Source: Bacillota bacterium (GTDB taxonomy: Bacteria; Bacillota; Clostridia; Acetivibrionales; JAEZXR01). Taken from it: a DNA stretch of 64,000 bases. Below are positions 53,257 to 62,044 of the stretch, one piece after another. The notes below the pieces were generated by a model. That model saw only the letters and a list, made by a program, of their open reading frames with translations, did not search any database and had not been told where the DNA came from. The stretch spans positions 186,001-250,000 of the forward strand of contig JAEZXR010000121.1 of the NCBI GenBank assembly GCA_023419605.1. The letters are read 5' to 3'. A program made the translations under genes and the position numbers. Numbering within the stretch: the stretch's first letter is position 1; each line of letters begins with the position of its first letter.

Positions 53257-54870
53257 CTATGTATTTTCCACATAAGGAATTTTTCTAATATCATATCCCC
53301 GCCGGCTCAGCTTCACATGCAATATGTTTTTCTTATGCTCCATGTTTCTATAGACCCCAGTTATGAAATTAGTACATAGGATCTCCTCGGAAATTGCGTC
53401 AGCATTTTTCTCATCCCAGTTATTTTCCGCAAGCTCAATGAGCTTTCCAAACCATTTGTACACACGGCTGTTCAACTCATCTCTTACTTCATTATAATAG
53501 ACTTCTGCTTCTACAATTGCATTATATATGCTCTTATCGCCGGCAAATATCTTTTTCCAGTACGCCAGATTTATTATACTTTTATGGATTCGCAGAAAGG
53601 CAATATTGGTTTCCAAGCTTATATGGTCGGTAAAACTGCGAGCATATCCTGCAAGTTTCTCTATCCGTTCATCCACAAACCTGTACCCATATACATCATC
53701 TTCATCCGCCAACAACCCATCAGCCTTTATCTTTTCATAAAGGGCACACCCTTTTGCCATGGCATATTGGCTGGAAATATTGGAGATTATATATGCAAAT
53801 CCATAGTTTGCAAGGAAATTAAGGTCCTGGCGAATTCCTTCAAAAGTAGAGTAAGGATTGAACATTATAAAACCTATTTCAACATTTATTCCATATTCAC
53901 GGAAAAGTGTAATCACTTTCTCATTGTCCTCAGGTGTTGTGTGCTTGTTGTAAATATTCAGACTATGCTGGTTAGCTGACTCTGCACCGATCAGAGCTCC
54001 AATCATTCCAGACTTCCTAAGAAGTTCCATAAGCGCAGTGTCAGCCTTCCTATGGAAATCCGGCCTTATAAATGCGATATAGGTTATATTCAGATTCTTA
54101 TTAATTATTTCTTCTGCTATACTCTTGACTCTCTCATAGGAAGTACCCGGGTTTTCGAAGCTACAGTCAATAAAATAGAAGGATTTTATGTTATACTCCT
54201 TTGTTATGTACTCCATCTCATTGACTACATCCTTCGTATTTCTACCCCGCCATTTTTTCCAAAACTGCTTTGTAACACAAAAACTGCATTTACCGGTACA
54301 ACCCCTTGAGGTTGAAATAAGCGCTACATTATAGTTTTTTTCCACCAACAAATCCCTGGAAGGCCAAGGCAGGGTATCCAGATCCTTAATAAGCTCCTGT
54401 TCACCATTGTCGACAATCGTATCTTCCCAGCGGTATATCAACCCTTTGAGACCATCCATGCTTGTCCCGCTTGAGAGTCTATTTGCCAGCTCCAGAAGCA
54501 CCTGCTCTCCTTCTCCGCGGATTATGAAATGCACATCCGGCATTTCTTTCAAGATTCGTGCCCCTTGATACGTAGGTGAGCAGCCTCCAAGGCACAACAG
54601 GACATTAGGCATTCTTTCCTTCATCTGGCTGCTGACCCTTTTTACGGCATGCTCTGTTGAAATATAAACAGGCATGCCAATAAGTCCTGGATCGAAGCTT
54701 TTTATTCTCTCATAGTCTATTGAATCTTCGTTCTCCTCCATTAACATTACCTCATAGCCGTTTTGCCTGAGGTATGCAGCCAGACAGCATACTCCGATTT
54801 CCTCAAATAACCGATATGATATTTTAGTTCTCACTACCAACAGAAGAACTTTAATTTTTTCATCATCCAT
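53257..54870 (-). CDS. Cobalamin-binding-type radical SAM protein (long subgroup, copy 3)
   Basis: About 537 residues. The N-terminal B12-binding-like region has LIGMPVYISTEHAV and LLCLGGCSPTYQGA; the radical SAM motif is TSRGCTGKCSFC, followed by FWKKWRGR and IMFNPYSTFEGIR. It is the most downstream of three tandem paralogues that differ by scattered substitutions along the whole length. Retention of three copies suggests distinct positions of methylation (or rearrangement) on one scaffold. The start is ATG 54870, seven bases after GGGGA; an in-frame TTG at 54894 is rejected. Confidence 0.88.
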   Translation of the reverse strand: MDDEKIKVLLLVVRTKISYRLFEEIGVCCLAAYLRQNGYEVMLMEENEDSIDYERIKSFDPGLIGMPVYISTEHAVKRVSSQMKERMPNVLLCLGGCSPTYQGARILKEMPDVHFIIRGEGEQVLLELANRLSSGTSMDGLKGLIYRWEDTIVDNGEQELIKDLDTLPWPSRDLLVEKNYNVALISTSRGCTGKCSFCVTKQFWKKWRGRNTKDVVNEMEYITKEYNIKSFYFIDCSFENPGTSYERVKSIAEEIINKNLNITYIAFIRPDFHRKADTALMELLRKSGMIGALIGAESANQHSLNIYNKHTTPEDNEKVITLFREYGINVEIGFIMFNPYSTFEGIRQDLNFLANYGFAYIISNISSQYAMAKGCALYEKIKADGLLADEDDVYGYRFVDERIEKLAGYARSFTDHISLETNIAFLRIHKSIINLAYWKKIFAGDKSIYNAIVEAEVYYNEVRDELNSRVYKWFGKLIELAENNWDEKNADAISEEILCTNFITGVYRNMEHKKNILHVKLSRRGYDIRKIPYVENT

Positions 54871-54896
54871 TTTGACATCCCCAAACATTCCCAACT

Positions 54897-56507
54897 TTAT
54901 ATAGTCTCGATAAAAGGTGCCGCTTTTATATCAAAGCCGTGTCTGCTCAATTTGATGTGCAGTATGTTTCTCTTATGTTCCATGTTTTTGGATACACCTA
55001 TTATATAATCCCTGCTCATGATTTCATTTGTTATAACGTCTGCCTCTGCTTCATCCCAGTTGTTTTCTCCCAAATCAAGGAGCTTTCTAAACCAATTGGC
55101 AATACGGCTGTTCAACTCGTCTCTGATTATGGCATAATGCTGTTCCATTTCTACAAGGACTTCATATAATTTTTGATTATCTGCATAGATCCGCTTCCAA
55201 TAGGCTAATGTAATCAGGCTCTTGTGAATACGAAGAAAAGTAGCATTCGTACTTGTCTCTACCTGCTGAACAAATCGTGATACATATTTGGATACCTTCT
55301 CCACCCTCTCGTCGACATATCTATAGCCCAATATATTTTCTTCGTCTTCGAGGATTCCGTCTCTCTTTATTTTTTCAAAAAGGGCACAGCCTTCAAACAT
55401 AATATACAACCCGGCAACATACCCCAGTATACAGGCGAAACCGAAGCTCTCCAAATAATATATGTTCTGCCTCAGCCCCTCAAAAGTTGAGTAAGGGTTA
55501 AACATGATGAAGCCTATATCTACATATATGTTATACTTTCTGAAAAGCTCAACCACTTTTGCATTGTCTTCAGGCAATGTATGCTTGTTATAAACTTTCA
55601 AAGTTTCCGCGTCATTTGATTCCACACCAATCAAGGCACCCATCATTCCGGAGTCCCTTACAAGCTCCATGAGCTCATGATCCGCCTTGCGATGAAAGTC
55701 GGGCCTGATAAATGCGAAATAGAAAACTTTAAGTTTTCGGTCCAGTATCTCCTGTGCAATTTCCTTTACCCGCTCATAACACATTCCTGGATTTTCAAAG
55801 CTGCAATCTATAAAATGGAATACATTTATCCCATAATTGTTTACTATATATTCCATTTCATCTACTACATCTTTTACGTTTCTACCTCTCCACTTTTTCC
55901 AGAAAGGTCGTGTTACACAGAAGCTGCAATTTCCGGTACAACCTCTGGAGGTTGAAATCAGGGCAACCTTATATTTTTTTTCTACAAGAAGATCTCTTGC
56001 AGGCCAGGGGAGAATATCTATATCCGGTATAAGCTCCTGATCCTCATTGACAATAATATTGTCTCCATTCCTATATATAAGGCCTTTAATGTCCCCAAGA
56101 CTTTGATTATTTAATAGTGCCGTTATCAGGTTCAGTGTCGCCAGCTCACCTTCGCCACAAAGTACAAAGTCTATATCTGACGATTCTGCTAGCATTTCTG
56201 CACCGCGGTATGTAGGAGAATATCCTCCTACGGCTATGTATACAGAGGGTATTCGCTTTTTTAACTCACTGCTTACTTTATAAACGGCTTCTTCGGTAGG
56301 AATATAAACAGGCATACCTATAAGATCGGGCTTGAAGCTCTGTATCCTTTCATAATCTACTGTTGCTGCATCTTCTGTCATAAGCATGACTTCATGTCCA
56401 TGCTTCCTTAAATATGCTGCGAGATAACCTACTCCTATTTCTTCAAATAAACGGTAGGAGGCCTGGCTTTGTACTACCAGAAAAAGCACTCTCATATTCT
56501 CATTCAT
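54897..56507 (-). CDS. Cobalamin-binding-type radical SAM protein (long subgroup, copy 2)
   Basis: 536 residues, middle member of the tandem trio and visibly closest to the gene at 53257 (shared SYRLFEEIGV, DYERI, IISDELNSR-type segments). It has LIGMPVYIPTEEAV and IAVGGYSPTYRGAE in the B12-binding-like region and TSRGCTGNCSFC in the radical SAM core. The last 200 residues are mostly helical and end in a conserved HIKLSRHGFDIK, shared by the trio. AAAGGGGATG precedes the ATG. The function is probably carbon methylation of the product, with site unknown. Confidence 0.88.
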   Translation of the reverse strand: MNENMRVLFLVVQSQASYRLFEEIGVGYLAAYLRKHGHEVMLMTEDAATVDYERIQSFKPDLIGMPVYIPTEEAVYKVSSELKKRIPSVYIAVGGYSPTYRGAEMLAESSDIDFVLCGEGELATLNLITALLNNQSLGDIKGLIYRNGDNIIVNEDQELIPDIDILPWPARDLLVEKKYKVALISTSRGCTGNCSFCVTRPFWKKWRGRNVKDVVDEMEYIVNNYGINVFHFIDCSFENPGMCYERVKEIAQEILDRKLKVFYFAFIRPDFHRKADHELMELVRDSGMMGALIGVESNDAETLKVYNKHTLPEDNAKVVELFRKYNIYVDIGFIMFNPYSTFEGLRQNIYYLESFGFACILGYVAGLYIMFEGCALFEKIKRDGILEDEENILGYRYVDERVEKVSKYVSRFVQQVETSTNATFLRIHKSLITLAYWKRIYADNQKLYEVLVEMEQHYAIIRDELNSRIANWFRKLLDLGENNWDEAEADVITNEIMSRDYIIGVSKNMEHKRNILHIKLSRHGFDIKAAPFIETI

Positions 56508-56567
56508 ATTTTACATCCCCTTTTCGCATATTTTCCACCATATCTCAGAAATATCATCGTAAACAAG

Positions 56568-58181
56568 TTAAATACCTTCTATAAAGGGAGCTCTTTTTAG
56601 GTCGTACCCCAGCCTGCTCAACTTGATATGCAATACATTCTTTCTGTGCTCGAGGTTTTTCGCTACGTTTAAAATATATTCATGACTTAACATCGTCGTT
56701 GTCAGAAGTTCAGCCTCTCCCTCATCCCATTTATCCTCAGCAAGCGACATCAGCTTTCTAAACCACTCCGACACCCTGGCATTAAACTCGTTCCTTATTG
56801 CATGAAAATACTGTCCTGTTTCTACTATAGCCTTGTACATCGCTTCGTTTTCTGCAAATATTCTCCTCCAGTATTCGAGTACTGCAAGATTAGTGCGTAT
56901 TTTCATCAAAGCCGCGTTAGTTTCGACATTTACCCGCGCAACATGATTGAAAACATAATAGGCAAGCTTCATTACACGCTCATCTACAAACCTATATCCA
57001 TATATGTTTTCCGCATCTGTCAGCAAGCCATCCTCCTCGATGGTGCGGTTAAGTGAACATCCTTTGAACATCGCGTAGATACTTGCAAAATAATCTATAT
57101 TACAGGCAAAATAGTACTTTTCAAGAAAATCTATATCCCTGCGCAGCCCTTCAAAGGTTGAATAGGGGTTAAACATGATAAATCCAATTTCAACATGGAT
57201 TCCATATTTGGAAAACAATTCGACTGCTGCCGTATTGTCTTCCACTGTTGCTGCTTTATTATAAATCTTAAGGCTTTGCTCATTTGCCGACTCAATACCC
57301 AGTATTGAGCCTACCATACCGGACCGCTTCAGAAGCTCCATAAGTTCAGGCGTTGCTTTTCTTTGGAAATCAGCCCTCATAAAAGCAAAATAATAGATGG
57401 TAAGATTCCGTTTTATTATTTCTTCTGCAATATCCCTTACTCTTTCATAGCATATACCGGGGTTTTCAAAGCTGCAATCAATAAAATAAAATACATTTAT
57501 ATCATAGTTCCTGAATACGTATTCCATTTCATCAACTACATCCTTTACATCTCTGCCCCGCCATTTTTTCCAAAAGGCTTTGGTAATGCAAAAACTGCAG
57601 CTTCCCGTACAGCCTCTGGAGGTTGAAAGCAAAGCGATGTTGTATTTTTTCTGTGCCAGTAAATCCCTCGACGGCCAGGGTAATGTATTGAGGTCTTTTT
57701 CCAATTCCTGATCCTCATTCACTATAATTTGATTTCCTTCTCTATAAATCAGTCCTCCAATACCCTTCAGGTTTCCGCCCTCGGCCAGCCTTGTGACCAA
57801 CCGCAGCATTGCCTTCTCCCCCTCACCCCTTATGACATAATCTATATCCACAGACTCCTTCAAAATCTCAGCACCTCGAAAGGTCGGTGAATAGCCTCCT
57901 ACACAAATCCTCACGTCGGGCATATATTTCTTCAATTCGCTGCTTACCGTGAATACTGCACTCTCCGATACGGTATACATAGGCATGCCGATGATGTCCG
58001 GCTGAAAATTTATAATCTCTTCATAATCGATTGAACCCTGGTATTCAGCTATCAGCTTGACTTCAAAACCTTTTTCTCTTAGATATGATGCAATATAACA
58101 TATACCAAGTTCTTCATATATGACATTCATCGCTCTTGCATAAACAGCCATCAGTAAAATTTTCATGCTACCTAATGCCAC
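56568..58181 (-). CDS. Cobalamin-binding-type radical SAM protein (long subgroup, copy 1)
   Basis: 537 residues from GTG 58181 (GGAGGG six to nine bases upstream); ATG 58166 is a possible shorter start. It carries IIGMPMYTVSESAV and RICVGGYSPTFRGAE, then the radical SAM motif TSRGCTGSCSFC, FWKKWRGR and FNPYSTFEGLR. It is the first transcribed of the tandem trio and lies just after the BtrH-like gene. Its opening MKILLMAVYARAMNVIYEELGICY is nearer to the distant copy at 12638 than to its two neighbours, suggesting that duplication predates the present gene order. Likely a radical SAM C-methyltransferase. Confidence 0.88.
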   Translation of the reverse strand: MALGSMKILLMAVYARAMNVIYEELGICYIASYLREKGFEVKLIAEYQGSIDYEEIINFQPDIIGMPMYTVSESAVFTVSSELKKYMPDVRICVGGYSPTFRGAEILKESVDIDYVIRGEGEKAMLRLVTRLAEGGNLKGIGGLIYREGNQIIVNEDQELEKDLNTLPWPSRDLLAQKKYNIALLSTSRGCTGSCSFCITKAFWKKWRGRDVKDVVDEMEYVFRNYDINVFYFIDCSFENPGICYERVRDIAEEIIKRNLTIYYFAFMRADFQRKATPELMELLKRSGMVGSILGIESANEQSLKIYNKAATVEDNTAAVELFSKYGIHVEIGFIMFNPYSTFEGLRRDIDFLEKYYFACNIDYFASIYAMFKGCSLNRTIEEDGLLTDAENIYGYRFVDERVMKLAYYVFNHVARVNVETNAALMKIRTNLAVLEYWRRIFAENEAMYKAIVETGQYFHAIRNEFNARVSEWFRKLMSLAEDKWDEGEAELLTTTMLSHEYILNVAKNLEHRKNVLHIKLSRLGYDLKRAPFIEGI

Positions 58182-58230
58182 ATTTTTCCCTCCCCCAATT
58201 ATCTATAATAGTTGTACGGCGGTATTGCCC

Positions 58231-59262
58231 TCATACAGTATCAACAACTGCTTTTATTTGGTTGAGAACTTCAAAAAATATTCTTTCCTGCTTTCTTACA
58301 AGATTTATTCCATTTTCCGCTATTCTATCGATCTGGCTCTTATTCGTGGAAAAGCCTGCTCTGAGGAGGTGTACGCAGAAGCTGCTCCAATCCGATTTGA
58401 GACTTTTAACATCTTCAAGAATTACTTCATGGTGATTTATATGGAAGCTCCGGTCTTCGGCAAGCATGTTAATTAAATAGTCAAACTTACTTAGAAAATG
58501 AGCACTGATAAAATAGGCAAACTCGGTACAGACAGCCTCAAACACCCTAGTGTCTATCTCCTTCATCATCCTGATGTCATCTATACATCTGTATAGAGCC
58601 AGATTCCCCTTTAATAACGTACCTTCCCTTTTTTCGGTAAGAAACCTTTCGAGGTTTTCTGCCATTTTGTCAAATATCTTCTTCTTATCAACGGCTTTTG
58701 AGGCATCAATATTAAACCATACAAAGCCTCGGGTACTCTCAATAACTCTATTCAGAGGAAATTCGCCTGAATATAGGATTACCTCTCCCGTATTGTCTAA
58801 TATATAGGAATCCCCTATATAGGCATGATTTTCCTTGTCATCTACTCCATAAAGAATTATGCAGTGAGAATCCTGAATGTTATTCAATTGATAATGACGG
58901 GGGTGATAATCCAAGACTTTTGAATCAACCAGAAGCAATATCGGATTATTGTTCGCTAAGGCACCGATCAAGCTTTGAAAAACTCTTTCATCTTTTATTT
59001 CCTTGCCGATTCTCGCTTCTATAGACAATACGTCTGAAAATTCCCTCGCCCACTTTTCACAATTGTCTGAGGTTAGTCTTTCTCCTGCATTAAATTTCAA
59101 ATTACTTTCCAGACTCTCATATTCAAAGTGAAATCCATCACAAATGTAAAAAATGTCGGATTCACCCAACATATACCCGTAATAAGCCATTAAGTCGTAC
59201 AAGCTGGCATACAGACAGCTTTTCCCCGGCGTAACCTTAAAGTCCTGAATAATACATCTCAC
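58231..59262 (-). CDS. BtrH-like acyltransferase / papain-fold protein
   Basis: 343 residues. Triad candidates are Cys16 in GKSCLYASLYD, His133 in QDSHCIILYGVDD and Asp151 in YIGDSYI, the order found in BtrH N-terminal-type proteins. The protein begins with a CLYASLYDLMAYYGY helix typical of this family and ends with about 150 helical residues. It probably transfers or hydrolyses a carrier-bound acyl group. Another BtrH-like gene lies at 483, at the far end of the visible operon; the two share architecture but little obvious sequence. Start GTG 59262, preceded by GAGTGAT, is a weaker but uncontested start. Substrate unknown. Confidence 0.68.
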   Translation of the reverse strand: MRCIIQDFKVTPGKSCLYASLYDLMAYYGYMLGESDIFYICDGFHFEYESLESNLKFNAGERLTSDNCEKWAREFSDVLSIEARIGKEIKDERVFQSLIGALANNNPILLLVDSKVLDYHPRHYQLNNIQDSHCIILYGVDDKENHAYIGDSYILDNTGEVILYSGEFPLNRVIESTRGFVWFNIDASKAVDKKKIFDKMAENLERFLTEKREGTLLKGNLALYRCIDDIRMMKEIDTRVFEAVCTEFAYFISAHFLSKFDYLINMLAEDRSFHINHHEVILEDVKSLKSDWSSFCVHLLRAGFSTNKSQIDRIAENGINLVRKQERIFFEVLNQIKAVVDTV

Positions 59263-59268
59263 TTTATA

Positions 59269-60624
59269 TCACTCTTTCCCTGTGTTATTCAACGCCTCCG
59301 GCGCCACATGCATGCTTATGGCCATTTTCTTTTTTATGGGAGAAATATTTTCAAAAGTAGTCCTCATAAATTTAGCACTGATGTTTCCCTGAACATATTC
59401 CCCCTGTGTGGTAAGCCTATATTCATTTTCACTTTCTGCAACAAGGCCTTGTGAAATAACTTCTTCCAAAATCGGCCCGAACACTTCCTTAAGCGCTTTG
59501 CCGTATTGTTCATAAAATATGTTTTTTTCTACCACTGACCTTCGGAAACCCAGAATTACCGATCTTTCCATGAGTTGCTCATAGGTAATTTTTTTACTGA
59601 CCATTTTTACAGGCAAACATCCTTTTTGGATTGCATCAATATAGTTTCTTGGATCAGGGATGTTTTGATAGCTTATACCATTGATGAATCCGAAGCTGAA
59701 TGCACCAAAGGACAGGTTGTCCCCGTAACCGTCATAGGTGAGATCCCAGAATCGTGCATTTTTTCCCTTCCTGCAATATTCCTGGCTGCTCTGCAGGATA
59801 AATCCTCTACTTCTCAATTCACTATCGGCAGCAAGATACATTCGATAAATCCTATCATCATCGGGAAGTGGAGGCACCAATTTCTGTTCCAATTCATGAT
59901 ATAGCCTCGTATACGCAAATACGGTCAGCTTATATATAGAAAAGTGGTCAACAGGCAGCGAAACTCCCATTTTAATATCTTCCAACCATTCATCCTCACT
60001 CTGCCCGGGCAATCCGTATAAAAGGTCGATGGAGATATCCTGGAAAGGATATCTCCTCACCATTTCTATCCATCCACATATATCTTCTACTGCAGTCTTC
60101 ATACTCATCATTGACCGATACTTCTGATTAAACGTCTGAACACCCGTGCTTATTCTGGTAACTCCCAGTTCGCTCATGGCCTTTATTTTTTCTTCATCTG
60201 CGTTTGCTATATTGCACTCCATGGTTATCTCACAGCCATTTATCGGCAGGCACTCCCTAAGAGTACCGATCAAGCCTCTTATCTGATCGGTTGACAGACA
60301 GGTAGGCGTGCCTCCGCCTATAAAAACAGCACCGATTTTAAGGGACTTAGCATAAGAAGTCTCACCATACATTCTAATTTCTTTTTTCAATGCCTCTACA
60401 TAATCATTTACTATTGTGCCTTCCCTATCGGGTATTTCTCTATTGTATATACAGAACTTGCATATGCTGCTGCAAAATGGAATATGAATATAGACCGGTA
60501 CGCTCCAGGGGTCCACACTTATACTCTCAAGTTCAAAATATTTGATATAATTTTCAGGCTTTATCCGTGGGTCCATTAAAGGATAATTTATAACCGCAAC
60601 CTCATTATTTTTATAGTTATTCAC
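59269..60624 (-). CDS. HemN/HemW-like radical SAM protein
   Basis: 451 residues. The radical SAM motif is Cys51, Cys55 and Cys58 in PFCSSICKFCIY. GGGTPTCLS (SAM-binding), TMECNIANADEEKI, RISTGVQTFN and DLLYGLPGQSEDEW are classic HemN/HemW family signatures. True HemN makes protoporphyrinogen, and HemW handles haem, but HemN-like proteins in natural product clusters perform methylation and cyclopropanation. Its place as the second gene of the operon, away from any haem gene, favours a pathway role. The start is GTG 60624 behind GGGAGGTATAGAA. It immediately follows a flavodoxin gene that could donate electrons. Confidence 0.88.
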   Translation of the reverse strand: MNNYKNNEVAVINYPLMDPRIKPENYIKYFELESISVDPWSVPVYIHIPFCSSICKFCIYNREIPDREGTIVNDYVEALKKEIRMYGETSYAKSLKIGAVFIGGGTPTCLSTDQIRGLIGTLRECLPINGCEITMECNIANADEEKIKAMSELGVTRISTGVQTFNQKYRSMMSMKTAVEDICGWIEMVRRYPFQDISIDLLYGLPGQSEDEWLEDIKMGVSLPVDHFSIYKLTVFAYTRLYHELEQKLVPPLPDDDRIYRMYLAADSELRSRGFILQSSQEYCRKGKNARFWDLTYDGYGDNLSFGAFSFGFINGISYQNIPDPRNYIDAIQKGCLPVKMVSKKITYEQLMERSVILGFRRSVVEKNIFYEQYGKALKEVFGPILEEVISQGLVAESENEYRLTTQGEYVQGNISAKFMRTTFENISPIKKKMAISMHVAPEALNNTGKE

Positions 60625-60641
60625 TTCTATACCTCCCTACC

Positions 60642-61181
60642 TTATATTTTGCGAAAGTTAAAAAACCGATTTATTATTTCTTTTCCAAAATCCTCGGTAT
60701 ATTCGGTATCCCTTGCATCTCTCCATGCCGTATCCTCACAGCCGAATTCATCTGACATTCCGCTTATTCTCCTGATTATTCTACCAAGGGCTTTCTTGTC
60801 CCTTTCCGTTATCTCATCCATTAGAAGCTTTCCCGGAAGCGCTTTGCTGCATAGGAGGAAACATTGCGGCAGGTCTTTTTTTATCATTTCTATAAACTCA
60901 TCGCTTGCCGCAACATAACGCGTTGCTGCAGCCCAACAGGTCACAAACAACGCTATATTTTTGCCATTAAGGTATTCTCTGTTTGAAATGATAAAGTCGG
61001 TGATGCTTTGCATCGGCTTGCCAATGAAAATCGGGGAGCCGATGACTATTATATTGTAGTTAAAATCTTTTACGTCCTTTACATTTTTGATATCTGTAGC
61101 AATTCCCATACCTCTTTTAATGGACTGGCAAACCAGCTCCGTAGAGCCATATTTTGAGTCATAACAGATTAACCCTTTCAT
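60642..61181 (-). CDS. Flavodoxin-like protein
   Basis: 179 residues and the first gene of the operon. It has the FMN-binding loop YDSKYGSTELV (residues 7-17), then IIVIGSPIFIGKP and ALFVTCWAAATRY, as in the HemG-like flavodoxin family. Flavodoxins supply the electron that reduces the [4Fe-4S] cluster and the Co(II) of radical SAM and cobalamin enzymes, so this protein may power the ten radical SAM genes downstream. Protoporphyrinogen oxidase activity (HemG) is the alternative. A strong GAGGGGAG site lies seven bases before the ATG. Confidence 0.82.
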   Translation of the reverse strand: MKGLICYDSKYGSTELVCQSIKRGMGIATDIKNVKDVKDFNYNIIVIGSPIFIGKPMQSITDFIISNREYLNGKNIALFVTCWAAATRYVAASDEFIEMIKKDLPQCFLLCSKALPGKLLMDEITERDKKALGRIIRRISGMSDEFGCEDTAWRDARDTEYTEDFGKEIINRFFNFRKI

Positions 61182-61300
61182 AGCTGTTCTCCCCTCAAAT
61201 AATTACAGGTTGCCCAATGGCCTTGTTAATTTGTTTCAAATGCTTAAATAGTCTACTCAAGTATAGAAAATACTTTCCTCAAGAAATGACGGAATGAAGA

Positions 61301-61318
61301 AAATCCATGGCTGGATTT
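61301..61318 (-). promoter_or_regulatory. Leader hairpin, candidate LoaP-loading or attenuator element
   Basis: A perfect 7-bp stem (AAATCCA / TGGATTT) with a 4-base loop begins about 14 bases after the predicted transcript start. A T-rich stretch, TTTTCTTCATT, overlaps its 3' side, so it could act as a weak terminator relieved by LoaP, or as the recruitment hairpin itself. The stem is AT-rich, and this remains a candidate only. Confidence 0.35.
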
Positions 61319-61338
61319 AAAAACTACTCTTCCCTGGA

Positions 61339-61368
61339 ATTATATTCTTAAAAATAAAAAAACTTGCA
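61339..61368 (-). promoter_or_regulatory. Candidate promoter of the biosynthetic operon
   Basis: A perfect TATAAT lies at 61339-61344 on the minus strand. The best -35 match, TGCAAG at 61363-61368, is 18 bases upstream and poor, so the promoter would need an activator or use the T-rich spacer. It would give a leader of about 150 bases before the flavodoxin ATG. Read-through from the loaP promoter is an alternative. Confidence 0.35.
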
Positions 61369-61519
61369 TCACTAACTATCCAACCGCTAATGAGGCAAAT
61401 TTAATTTTATATGCACCGACAAATCACTCTTATTACCAATGCAGTGTTCTTTTTGCTGAGGTTATCTCTTTCTTTTGGTTATACGCCGAGCCCTATACGT
61501 GTTGAAACACATTTTTATC

Positions 61520-62044
61520 TCATACCTTCTCGACAATCTCCAAGGCCACATTAATTTCCCGTATCTCACCCATAAAATCCAGGTTAATAACTGCCCTTCT
61601 TTTATGCCTGTCAATTTTTTTCACAATGCTTTCCATTCCTTTTAATGGTCCTTCTTTTATGTACACTCTATTTCCCTCTATAATTCCAACTGATGACTCA
61701 ATACAACGTTCATCATTACACAAATTCAACAGCATGCATTTTTCATGCTCCCTCATCGCAAATTCAGAGGTATCCCCATACTTTAAAAAACGAACAATAT
61801 CTTCTGAAGCAGAAATAATGCTGTTTTTCCTTTTTATAAATTCCACGCCGGACACTTCAGATTCTATAAATATATAACCTGGAAATAAGGGTTTCAGTTC
61901 TCTTCTTACTTGACCGGAAATCTTAAATAATGTCTCTAGCATTGGTACAAATGGCACAAATACATTAGCATCTAATCGTTTTTTTAAGAGTAGCTCAACA
62001 TTTGCTTCCCGTCCCGTTCGTATAAAGAGTACATACCAATACAT
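61520..62044 (-). CDS. loaP: LoaP-type specialised NusG antitermination factor
   Basis: 174 residues. The N-terminal NGN domain opens YWYVLFIRTGREANVELLL; a KOW domain follows near 120 (GNRVYIKEGPLKGMESIV). The length and the insertion of a variable middle segment fit LoaP, a NusG paralogue of Firmicutes that rides on RNA polymerase and lets it read through terminators in long operons; Bacillus velezensis LoaP controls the difficidin and macrolactin PKS operons. A gene just upstream of a 61-kb operon is its expected setting. A housekeeping NusG is unlikely since no secE or rpl genes are near. GAGAGGGA precedes the ATG. Confidence 0.9.
   Translation of the reverse strand: MYWYVLFIRTGREANVELLLKKRLDANVFVPFVPMLETLFKISGQVRRELKPLFPGYIFIESEVSGVEFIKRKNSIISASEDIVRFLKYGDTSEFAMREHEKCMLLNLCNDERCIESSVGIIEGNRVYIKEGPLKGMESIVKKIDRHKRRAVINLDFMGEIREINVALEIVEKV

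Larger units (their letters stand above)
1..61181 (-). other. Giant biosynthetic operon (type II PKS / NRPS / radical SAM), left end open
   Basis: Forty-four consecutive genes read leftwards. Many are translationally coupled by ATGA or TTGA overlaps, for example at 11223, 21027/22343, 32422 and 34302. The largest gaps inside the block are about 156 bases (17441-17596) and 137 bases (12501-12637). I see no GC-rich hairpin followed by a T-run between these genes on the minus strand. Assembly-line, carrier, tailoring, export and self-protection genes are interleaved, which supports one pathway. The left border lies outside the window because an NRPS gene runs off the edge. Single-transcript status is inferred from layout only. 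Confidence 0.85.
61182..61519 (-). promoter_or_regulatory. Leader region of the biosynthetic operon
   Basis: 338 bases without a gene, between loaP and the first operon gene. On the minus strand it holds a TATAAT-like -10 (61339-61344), a hairpin at 61301-61318 and a second AAGTAT/ATACTT hairpin at 61259-61275, ending in GAGGGGAG before the ATG at 61181. No full riboswitch fold was recognised. In Bacillus, LoaP acts on operons whose 5' leader carries an RNA hairpin, so this stretch is the place to expect LoaP loading. The assignment rests on position. Confidence 0.5.
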
